Part shown: positions 1-5,347 of the stretch, one piece after another
Layout of the letters: each line of letters starts with the position of its first letter
How positions within the stretch are numbered: position 1 is the stretch's first letter
Assembly (NCBI GenBank): GCA_016874935.1
Contig: VGSS01000016.1
Span: forward strand, 1-37,142
From: Deltaproteobacteria bacterium
GTDB taxonomy: Bacteria > Desulfobacterota > BSN033 > UBA1163
DNA: 37,142 nt
Direction of reading: 5' to 3'
The notes under the pieces: generated by a model
Databases searched by the model: none
What the model was told of the DNA's origin: nothing
Seen by the model: the letters and a program-made list of their open reading frames with translations, nothing else
Translations under genes and position numbers: made by a program

Positions 1-400
1 TGATGAGTTTGGCGATCAATTCCACGGAGTTAATTCCGCGGCTTGACATCTCGCCAAAGGTCTCCCCGTCTTTAAGAATTTCTGAGCCCAATTCATTCAC
101 ATTCTCTATCAGCCCTGCCACGACAATAGCGAAATTGCCGAACCTGGATGCGATGATGAGTGGCTGGGGATCCCTATCGCTGATCACCCCGATCCCCAGA
201 GGGCCTTTCATCGTTTTATAGTCATCATAAAACTTGGATTTGAACTGACTCTTACTGATGTCATGGATAGAGCGGTGGAACTGTCTGCCCATGACTGCCA
301 TGCCTCCATATTCGGTCCCCATGTGGGAATGATAATCAATCCCGTAGAGGAGCATGTCAGCGCAGTTTTTTTTCGAGACGATGCCAAAAATTCCGCTCAT
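1..400 (-). CDS. PurF-like amidophosphoribosyltransferase paralog, Ser at nucleophile position (partial)
   Basis: The first 133 residues are present; the gene runs off the left edge. The N-terminus reads MSGIFGIVSKKNCADMLLYG and continues with a YHSHMGTEYGGMAV segment, which matches the class II glutamine amidotransferase (Ntn-hydrolase) domain of PurF. Canonical PurF exposes Cys as the first residue after Met to hydrolyse glutamine; here that codon is AGC, Ser. PurF paralogs lacking this Cys are known in several anaerobic bacteria and their role is unclear, so this is unlikely to be the ordinary purine-pathway enzyme. The start has a strong ribosome site (AGGAGGA, 6 nt upstream). It is the third gene of a minus-strand run after ubiE and the rimI-like gene, 57 nt from the latter. 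Whether the phosphoribosyltransferase half is intact cannot be seen here. Confidence 0.8.
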   Translation of the reverse strand, partial: MSGIFGIVSKKNCADMLLYGIDYHSHMGTEYGGMAVMGRQFHRSIHDISKSQFKSKFYDDYKTMKGPLGIGVISDRDPQPLIIASRFGNFAIVVAGLIENVNELGSEILKDGETFGEMSSRGINSVELIAKLI

Positions 401-432
401 AGATCCTCCTCTGGGTTCGATTTTCCATTAAC

Positions 433-461
433 CCAATAACAGAGAGTCCCACTCTTGTCAA
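433..461 (-). promoter_or_regulatory. Possible internal promoter before the PurF-like gene
   Basis: On the minus strand a perfect TTGACA (461-456) overlaps the stop codon of the rimI-like gene. A weak -10 (TATTGG at 438-433, spacer 17) lies about 35 nt before the PurF-like start. The -35 is exact but the -10 matches only three of six positions, so this is tentative. Confidence 0.3.
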
Positions 462-904
462 TGTGATTTGGGAACAGAGGGCGTCCATTGAATGATGAGG
501 GCATCCTCGTTTCCATAGTAGTTCGAGACAGCGCCGACGATCCGGAATCCCATACGTAAGTAAAATGCCCGTGCTCCGAGATTGCTCCTTCTCACCTCGG
601 CCTGCAACCCTTTCAGATGAGGAACCTCCATCGCCCTCCGGAGAAGTTGTTTCCCGACCCCCTTTTTTCTCTGCCCGGGGAGAACGGCAAGAGAGATGAT
701 ATGCCCCTCCGGAGAGAAGATGATATAACCCCAGATCCGGTCTTCTTTGCCACTGGTGGTTCCGGTATAGACAAAAAAATGTTCAGGGTAAAGGGAGTGG
801 AGGTGGATGAAGGTCATACGGTCGTAGGGGGATTTCGGGAAGGATTCTCGTTCGATTTTGAGAATGGCGTTCAAGTCTGAGAGGGAAAAATGGCGAATCA
901 TCAA
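458..904 (-). CDS. GNAT acetyltransferase, RimI-like
   Basis: A 148-residue GNAT protein. It resembles ribosomal protein S18-alanine acetyltransferase (RimI), which acetylates protein N-termini with acetyl-CoA. The acetyl-CoA-binding motif appears as PGQRKKGVGKQLLRRAM (about residues 76-92), followed by the RimI-typical AEVRRSNLGARAFYLRMGF segment and a C-terminal YYGNEDALIIQW strand. The start ATG overlaps the upstream ubiE stop as ATGA, implying translational coupling; a second in-frame ATG directly follows. Length fits RimI (about 150). Other GNAT substrates cannot be excluded because the family is broad. Confidence 0.8.
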   Translation of the reverse strand: MMIRHFSLSDLNAILKIERESFPKSPYDRMTFIHLHSLYPEHFFVYTGTTSGKEDRIWGYIIFSPEGHIISLAVLPGQRKKGVGKQLLRRAMEVPHLKGLQAEVRRSNLGARAFYLRMGFRIVGAVSNYYGNEDALIIQWTPSVPKSH

Positions 905-1614
905 TCTTTTTTCATTCCGGAAATAATGGAGGCAACCCCTCCTGTCAGCGGCCGGGAGAGTACATTTGCCAATCCGGATTTCCTCATCAATCCCTCATAC
1001 TCTTCGGCATATCGAAAATGGAGGACAGATTCGGGGAGATAGGCATAGGCGCTCCTATCGCCGGAGATCAACCCGCCAATCCCCGGAAGGATCCTTTTAA
1101 AATAGACGGGATAGAGCCTTCTCATCAGCCCTTTCTGAGGGAAGGTAAATTCAAGGATGACGACCTTCCCGCCCGGCCTGACCACACGGACCATCTCGGA
1201 GAGAGACTGTTCCTTCTCCGCCATATTTCTCAGACCAAAAGCAATCATCGAACCGCTGAAGGTGTTTTCCCGGAAAGGAAGGGACAGGGCATCTCCAAGG
1301 CCGAGGCCGACTCTCCGGAGAAGCTCTTTCTTCGAAAGTTTTTCCCGGGCCCTTCTGATCATCGGCTCTGAGAAGTCAATCCCGAAGACCTTTCGTTCGT
1401 GATCCTCCTGTCGGATCATTTCAATCGCCGCATCTCCTGTGCCGGTCGCAATATCGAGCATCCACCCATTGTATCCCCTGAACTCCCGGACCGCCATCTT
1501 CCTCCAGTAGAGGTCTCTCCTCAGACTGAGAAGGCGATTGAGAAGATCATAAGTGGGAGCGATGTTGTTAAAGAGGTTTTGAATCGATTCGGGATGAAGC
1601 GAGTAGGGTTTCAT
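901..1614 (-). CDS. ubiE: Demethylmenaquinone/ubiquinone methyltransferase UbiE/MenG
   Basis: A 237-residue class I SAM methyltransferase. The SAM-binding motif is LDIATGTGDAA (about 53-63), with a second acidic strand at GIDFSEPM. The UbiE/MenG signatures are the N-terminal NNIAPTYDLLNRLLSLRRD and the central MIAFGLRNMAEKEQSLSEM. The enzyme C-methylates demethylmenaquinone (or the ubiquinone precursor) in the last steps of quinone synthesis at the membrane; in an anaerobe menaquinone is the likelier product. It leads the operon ubiE / rimI-like / purF-like. Its -10 box lies so close to the ATG that the message may be nearly leaderless. Confidence 0.92.
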   Translation of the reverse strand: MKPYSLHPESIQNLFNNIAPTYDLLNRLLSLRRDLYWRKMAVREFRGYNGWMLDIATGTGDAAIEMIRQEDHERKVFGIDFSEPMIRRAREKLSKKELLRRVGLGLGDALSLPFRENTFSGSMIAFGLRNMAEKEQSLSEMVRVVRPGGKVVILEFTFPQKGLMRRLYPVYFKRILPGIGGLISGDRSAYAYLPESVLHFRYAEEYEGLMRKSGLANVLSRPLTGGVASIISGMKKD

Positions 1615-1622
1615 TTAAAAAA

Positions 1623-1651
1623 ATTATAGCAGAAGAGACTGAAGACGGCAA
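1623..1651 (-). promoter_or_regulatory. ubiE promoter (TTGCCG-N17-TATAAT)
   Basis: Minus-strand -35 TTGCCG (1651-1646) and a perfect -10 TATAAT (1628-1623) with a 17-nt spacer. The predicted transcription start is about 1616, only about 2 nt before the ubiE ATG at 1614, so the mRNA would be leaderless or nearly so. No Shine-Dalgarno sequence is visible before this ATG, which fits. Confidence 0.65.
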
Positions 1652-1680
1652 TTGACAACTCCTTTTGTAGAAAGTAGAAT
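1652..1680 (+). promoter_or_regulatory. Protease gene promoter (TTGACA-N17-TAGAAT)
   Basis: Perfect -35 TTGACA (1652-1657), 17-nt spacer and -10 TAGAAT (1675-1680, five of six). Predicted start of transcription is near 1687. The TTG of this -35 is also the first possible start codon of the following reading frame. The promoter shows that the true start is the downstream ATG at 1700. Its -35 abuts the ubiE -35 on the other strand with no gap. Confidence 0.75.
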
Positions 1681-1699
1681 ATTTCAAACGGTTAGGAAA

Positions 1700-2575
1700 A
1701 TGAGAGCGAAAGGCTTTGTCCCCTCCCTTTTTATTTTAATCCTCTTGATCACTCCGTGTTATGGAGAAATGTTTCGGTGGGTGGATGAAAAAGGGACACT
1801 CCATTTTGCCGATGATCTTTCAAAGGTTCCGGAGAAATACCGTTCCGATGCTGAGATGCGGAAGGCTCCAAAAGAGATGAAAGAGGTCTCTATGCCCGAG
1901 ACTCAGGAGAGGCCCAAAACTGCTCCCGGGATCACTTTTCCTCCAGGGACAATCGAAACTCAGGGATATGAAGTGAATCTTTTCAGGCGACATGAGCTGT
2001 GGCTAACAGAGGTTGTTCTGAACGGAAGGGCGAAGCAATATTTCGTTGTGGATACAGGGGCAAGCTTTACCCTCATCAGCCGGCAGATAGCGAATGAACT
2101 GGGCATCCCAATTAACGACCAGACCCCTTTCATTCGTGTTGCAAGTGTGAGCGATGTCATGCTCACCCCGCTGGTGACATTGAGGTCAATCCAGGTGGGA
2201 AAGGCAGAGGTGGAAAATGTGGATGCCCTTATCTATACCATGCCTTCCTATCAGGGCTTGTTAGGAAACTCCTTTCTCAATAAGTTCAAGGTAGTGATCG
2301 ATTCCCTCAACGGAAAGATGACGCTCTTTTCCATGCAGGGAATACCGTCATCCGACCGCCCCGGGGGATATAGCCGGGATTACTGGATCGGTCAGTTCAG
2401 GTTTTATAACCGGAATCTGGAGGAGCTCAGAAGGTTTAAGGCAAATTATGAGAGCCGGGGATCACGAGCGGAACTGAACCGGATTCTTAATGCGATCCGA
2501 TATTTTGAGGGTCAACTGAGCGAATTGGAACGGAAGGCCTCCTTCGCAGGCGTCCCCAGAAACTGGAGAGAATAA
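1700..2575 (+). CDS. Secreted retropepsin-like aspartic protease with DUF4124 domain
   Basis: A 291-residue exported protein. Residues about 1-22 are a signal peptide (MRAKG, then FVPSLFILILLITP). A DUF4124-type segment follows (MFRWVDEKGTLHFADDLSKVP). A clan AA single-domain aspartic protease has its catalytic motif VVDTGASFTLIS at about 115-126 and the later LLGNSFLNKFKVVID strand. The C-terminal 60 residues are charged and helical (ELRRFKANYESRG onwards). Such proteases act as dimers, here presumably in the periplasm; the substrate is unknown. The start at 1700 is chosen over the in-frame TTG at 1652 because that TTG lies in the promoter -35; a weak AGGAA precedes the ATG. It stands alone, convergent with the XRE-cupin gene. 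Confidence 0.78.
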   Translation: MRAKGFVPSLFILILLITPCYGEMFRWVDEKGTLHFADDLSKVPEKYRSDAEMRKAPKEMKEVSMPETQERPKTAPGITFPPGTIETQGYEVNLFRRHELWLTEVVLNGRAKQYFVVDTGASFTLISRQIANELGIPINDQTPFIRVASVSDVMLTPLVTLRSIQVGKAEVENVDALIYTMPSYQGLLGNSFLNKFKVVIDSLNGKMTLFSMQGIPSSDRPGGYSRDYWIGQFRFYNRNLEELRRFKANYESRGSRAELNRILNAIRYFEGQLSELERKASFAGVPRNWRE

Positions 2576-2579
2576 TTCA

Positions 2580-2645
2580 ATTGCGGATTGCGGATTGGCG
2601 ATTGCGGAGTAAAGATTTTAATCCGAATTCCGCATTCCGAAATCG
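2580..2645. repeat. Tandem heptamer cluster (GCGGATT words)
   Basis: Between convergent gene ends, four heptamer units GCGGATT, GCGGATT, GGCGATT, GCGGAGT occupy 2583-2610. They are followed by the complementary words ATCCGAATTCCGCATTCCG at about 2625-2643, so the RNA can fold. Related words recur at 20188-20251 and 22989-23069. Confidence 0.7.
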
Positions 2646-2647
2646 AA

Positions 2648-3202
2648 TTAGGGTGTATACAGCACCACTAGAAGTTTGGCCTCCTCATCGCCCAGATTGC
2701 GAAGTTTGTGGGGAATGCCTGAATCGAAATGGAGGGTCTCCCCTTTCTTGAGATGATTCTGATTTTCGCCCACCCTGACCTCGACCTCTCCTTTTAAGAC
2801 ATAAACAAATTCCTCTCCCTCATGACGGTAGTCAACCATCCGATGATCCTGCCGGGGGTCAATGGTAACCAGAAATGCCTTCATGTGTTTTGACTCTGCA
2901 TCGGGAGTGAGAGTCTTGTATGAGTAAGTCTGGGTCCGTTTGTAAAAACTTTCTCTCCTCTTTTTGGCTAAGGCTTCCTGTTCCTCGGCGGAGAGAAAAG
3001 ACCCGGAGTCGATTGAAAGGGCTTTCGATATCTGAATGACCGCTGCAACGGGAGGGATCGTTTTTCCCTCTTCAATCTCACGGAGATAACGATGTGAAAG
3101 CCCGGTCTTATTGGCAAGGGTTTCAAACGAAAGCTTCCTCAGTTGCCGGAGTTGTTTCATCTTTGCCCCAAAAGATTTTTCATCCACCTTCTTCGTGGCC
3201 AT
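2648..3202 (-). CDS. XRE-family regulator with C-terminal cupin domain
   Basis: A 184-residue two-domain regulator. The N-terminal helix-turn-helix (about 12-68) contains LSFETLANKTGLSHRYLREIEEGKTIPP, typical HTH_3. The C-terminal cupin (about 105-182) has HEGEEFVYVLKGEVEVRVG and GETLHFDSGIPHKLRN, the two beta-barrel motifs that usually bind a small ligand or metal. This XRE-cupin layout usually senses a metabolite and controls a neighbouring gene or itself. A good ribosome site (GGGAGG) precedes the ATG. It is divergent from the DUF2007-like/ferritin-like pair, which are natural target candidates. The ligand is unknown. Confidence 0.85.
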   Translation of the reverse strand: MATKKVDEKSFGAKMKQLRQLRKLSFETLANKTGLSHRYLREIEEGKTIPPVAAVIQISKALSIDSGSFLSAEEQEALAKKRRESFYKRTQTYSYKTLTPDAESKHMKAFLVTIDPRQDHRMVDYRHEGEEFVYVLKGEVEVRVGENQNHLKKGETLHFDSGIPHKLRNLGDEEAKLLVVLYTP

Positions 3203-3240
3203 ATCGCCTCCCTGCTGCCGGATTAGATTTTTGCTCTTAC

Positions 3241-3268
3241 ATTATAATCCCAATTATATTTTTTTCAA
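3241..3268 (-). promoter_or_regulatory. Promoter of the XRE-cupin gene (TTGAAA-N16-TATAAT)
   Basis: Minus-strand -35 TTGAAA (3268-3263), 16-nt spacer, perfect -10 TATAAT (3246-3241), continuing as GTAA. The 10-mer TATAATGTAA recurs at the promoter of the divergent gene and may be part of a shared operator. Confidence 0.65.
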
Positions 3269-3339
3269 CTGAATTTTTCACGCTCGAATTGCGCTGTCAA
3301 GCCGGTCTCTGGATTAAAAAGACCGATCGAAAAATATTC

Positions 3340-3372
3340 TTTGGATTATGACTCCTTCATTATATAATGTAA
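3340..3372 (+). promoter_or_regulatory. Promoter of the DUF2007-like/ferritin-like operon
   Basis: A perfect -10 TATAAT (3363-3368) lies inside the 12-bp palindrome CATTATATAATG (3359 -1 to +11) and continues as GTAA. The best -35 is weak (TTTGGA at 3340-3345, spacer 17), so it may need an activator. The Shine-Dalgarno AAAGGAG follows at once. Confidence 0.55.
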
Positions 3373-3384
3373 AAGGAGTTCGAG

Positions 3385-3636
3385 ATGGCACGCTGGGTTA
3401 AAGCAGGAGTGATTGAAAGCAGGTTTGAGGGAGACAGGGCATCTCAGGCATTGAAGGAGGCGGGGATTCCATATATGATCAACTCCTTTCTTGATACGGC
3501 TTATGACGGGCTTTACGTTCCCCAGAAGGGATGGGGAAGGGTGATGGTTCCGGAAGAATTTTGCGAAAAGGCAGAGAGGATTGTCGCTGAAGTAAAAATG
3601 TCTTTTCAGGAGGAGGAAAAAGGTGAGACTGAATAA
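3385..3636 (+). CDS. Small DUF2007-like protein
   Basis: An 83-residue soluble protein. The segment DRASQALKEAGIPYMINSF, then VMVPEEFCEKAERIV, matches the pattern of DUF2007 (putative signal-transducing, GlnB-like fold) proteins: a helix, an amphipathic strand and a final V-P-x-x-x-x-x-A motif. Its biochemical role is not established. The start has AAGGAG 8 nt upstream. Its end overlaps the next gene by 14 nt, so the two are coupled. The divergent XRE-cupin regulator is the obvious candidate controller. Confidence 0.65.
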   Translation: MARWVKAGVIESRFEGDRASQALKEAGIPYMINSFLDTAYDGLYVPQKGWGRVMVPEEFCEKAERIVAEVKMSFQEEEKGETE

Positions 3637-4072
3637 CCTAGAAGAGATTTTAAGATTTGCTATCCGGAAGGAGGCCGATACCGCAACCGCTTACAGAATC
3701 GCCGCAGACCGGGCGAGCCCCGGGGTCAAGAAATTCTTTGAAGAGTTGGCTGAAGAAGAGGAAAAACATAGGAAGAAGCTTGAGAAGTTTGATTTGAAAA
3801 AAATCGGCCCAATGAGATTGAAAGAAACTAAAGGACTGGGGATGAGCGAAAGAATGGATGATATCCCCTTCGGTCCGGGATTGACCTATGAGGAACTTCT
3901 CCGAATGGCAATTAAGAATGAGGAGAAGTCCCAGAAGCTTTATACCTCCACTGCAAAACTTGTTACGGATTCAAACCTGAAGAAGCTATTGCTGATTCTT
4001 GCCCAGGAAGAGTCCACCCATAAGGAGAGACTTGAGAAGATATATGATGATGAGATTTTAACGGAGTTCTAA
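3623..4072 (+). CDS. Ferritin-like (rubrerythrin-type) diiron protein
   Basis: A 149-residue four-helix protein of the rubrerythrin/ferritin-like family with no C-terminal rubredoxin domain. Metal-ligand motifs are repeated: RKEADTATAY, then EELAEEEEKHRKKLEKF in the first half, and KNEEKSQKLY, then LAQEESTHKERLEKI in the second. This gives paired Glu and ExxH motifs for a diiron site. Such proteins handle peroxide or iron in anaerobes. The start is GTG at 3623 with a strong ribosome site (AGGAGGAGG) inside the preceding gene. The overlap suggests a two-gene stress operon under the upstream promoter. Confidence 0.8.
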   Translation: MRLNNLEEILRFAIRKEADTATAYRIAADRASPGVKKFFEELAEEEEKHRKKLEKFDLKKIGPMRLKETKGLGMSERMDDIPFGPGLTYEELLRMAIKNEEKSQKLYTSTAKLVTDSNLKKLLLILAQEESTHKERLEKIYDDEILTEF

Positions 4073-4083
4073 ATTAAAATATA

Positions 4084-4167
4084 GGTTAAGGCTGAGGCTG
4101 AGGTTAAGGCAAAGGCTTACTGTATTTGTTGTATTAGTCTTGACCTCAACCTTGGCCTCAACCTTTG
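4084..4167. repeat. Tandem hexamers forming an imperfect inverted repeat
   Basis: Five hexamers (GGTTAA, GGCTGA, GGCTGA, GGTTAA, GGCAAA) at 4084-4113 begin 12 nt after the ferritin-like stop codon. The complementary words GACCTCAACCTTGG, then CCTCAACCTTTG, lie at 4142-4167, so the two arms can pair. No T-run follows, so it is not a standard terminator. Confidence 0.65.
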
Positions 4168-4182
4168 TTTTAGGGGCTTGGG

Positions 4183-4569
4183 ATGATATCGGGATTGATG
4201 GGAAAAGCTGAGATGATTGTGAAAGAAGAGGATCTGGTGAGACGGTTGGATGATCGTTTCGTAGATGTTCTCTCAACCCCGAGGCTGATTCAACTGATGG
4301 AGGAAGCGGCAGTTAACGCCATTCAGGATATTATCCCTCCTGACCAATTGAGCCTCGGAACACAGGTTAAAATCAAACACCTGTCCGCCACCCCTCTTGG
4401 CATGAAAGTGACAGGCAATGCTATCCTGAAGGAGGTTCATAAGAATCGACTCCTCTTTTTGGTAGATGCCTATGATGAGAAGGAGAAGGTTGCCGAAGGG
4501 GAGCATGAACGGGTTCTCGTTTCCAAAGAACATTTTAATCAAAAGGTTGAAAAGAAGAGGGCAGGGTGA
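4183..4569 (+). CDS. Hotdog-fold thioesterase, fluoroacetyl-CoA thioesterase (FlK)-like
   Basis: A 128-residue single hotdog domain. The family pattern is visible as VDVLSTPRLIQLMEEAAVNA (catalytic helix with Thr and Glu), GTQVKIKHLSATPLGMKVTG, and a C-terminal GEHERVLVSKEHF strand. In the FlK family Thr, Glu and His residues hydrolyse a small acyl-CoA; most relatives act on unknown thioesters, not fluoroacetyl-CoA. The start at 4183 gives the expected GLMGKAEMIV beginning; in-frame ATGs at 4198 and 4213 are less likely. It stands alone between two repeat blocks. Confidence 0.75.
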   Translation: MISGLMGKAEMIVKEEDLVRRLDDRFVDVLSTPRLIQLMEEAAVNAIQDIIPPDQLSLGTQVKIKHLSATPLGMKVTGNAILKEVHKNRLLFLVDAYDEKEKVAEGEHERVLVSKEHFNQKVEKKRAG

Positions 4570-4616
4570 TCTGCGGTTCAAGAGCAGTCTCAAAATTGAG
4601 TAGACATGACCATTGG

Positions 4617-4827
4617 AAAATCTCCCCTCCCCCCTGGTTTGCCAAAGAGGGGTAATTCCTCCCTTGGAGACTGTGTCGTAATTCCGTTCATGGTTCGAGA
4701 GCCTCACCACGAACGGAAAACGGCATGTTAAAAATCAACTACTTAGCCGTTCGCCCTGAGCATGTCGAAGGGTGAACGGGGAATTGTGACACAGCCTCTT
4801 TGGCAAAGGGAGGCCAGGAGGGATTTT
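4617..4827. mobile_element. MITE-like palindromic element A
   Basis: A 211-bp non-coding element. Its ends are inverted: AAAATCTCCCCTCC, then GGTTTGCCAAAGAGG at 4617-4650, against CCTCTTTGGCAAAGGGAGG, then AGGGATTTT at 4795-4827. An inner inverted pair (AGACTGTGTCGTAATTCC, 4668-4685; its partner at 4780-4797) matches 15 of 18 positions and is shared with element B at 11431-11610. Inside are two palindromes, CCGTTCATGG...GAACGG (4684-4716) and CCGTTCGCCCTGAG...GAACGG (4748-4780), the latter recurring at 33846-33878. There is no reading frame of its own, so it would need a transposase elsewhere. Confidence 0.65.
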
Positions 4828-4867
4828 AAAAATCGATGTCATTACCCTTTTAAGGTTGTCAATATAT

Positions 4868-5314
4868 ATGGATACAGGAGCAAAGGCCAAAAAGAAGAAA
4901 AAACGTTTTGAAATCCTGGACCACACGGCAGATATAGGGTTGATCGTGTATGGCGAGGACCTCAAGACGCTTTTTGAGAATGCGGCTGAAGCCTTCTTTC
5001 AGCTCATAACCGACTTGAAGAGGGTGAGGCAGAAGGAAGAAAGGAAGGTTGAACTACAAGGAGAAAGTCTGGAACGGTTGATGGTCGACTGGTTAAATGA
5101 ACTTCTCTATCTCCGCGATGTGGAGAATCTATTGTTTAAAAAATTTGAGGTAACAGTGGTTGGAGAGGAAGGATTGAAAGCAAAAGTTAAAGGAGAGGTT
5201 TTTAAAACAGGGGTCCATGTGATCAAAACTGGGGTAAAGGCAGTGACCCACCATCAGATTCAAGTAAAAAGAGAGGACGGAGGTTGGAAAGCACAGGTTA
5301 TCCTGGATCTATAA
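4868..5314 (+). CDS. Archease, RtcB activator
   Basis: A 148-residue archease (SHS2 fold). The hallmark RFEILDHTADIGL, with the conserved Asp of the metal site, lies at about 14-26. It is followed by LFENAAEAFFQLITDL, RLMVDWLNELLYLRD, and the C-terminal VHVIKTGVKAVTHHQIQVKR and ending LDL. Archease speeds guanylation of RtcB and enables multiple turnover. The gene lies 33 nt upstream of rtcB, so the pair forms a functional operon. The in-frame TTG at 4856 would leave no spacing from the only AAGG, so the ATG at 4868 is preferred, though the ribosome site is poor either way. Confidence 0.88.
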   Translation: MDTGAKAKKKKKRFEILDHTADIGLIVYGEDLKTLFENAAEAFFQLITDLKRVRQKEERKVELQGESLERLMVDWLNELLYLRDVENLLFKKFEVTVVGEEGLKAKVKGEVFKTGVHVIKTGVKAVTHHQIQVKREDGGWKAQVILDL

Positions 5315-5347
5315 ATAGATCACAATGAACAATAGGGAGAAACCTCG

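Noticed and set aside
1652-1699. TTG start extending the protease by 16 residues
   Set aside because: The TTG is the -35 box of a very good promoter; the added residues would precede the signal peptide.
4273-4710. 145-codon minus-strand frame over the thioesterase and element A
   Set aside because: Runs through the palindromic element and antisense to a conserved gene.
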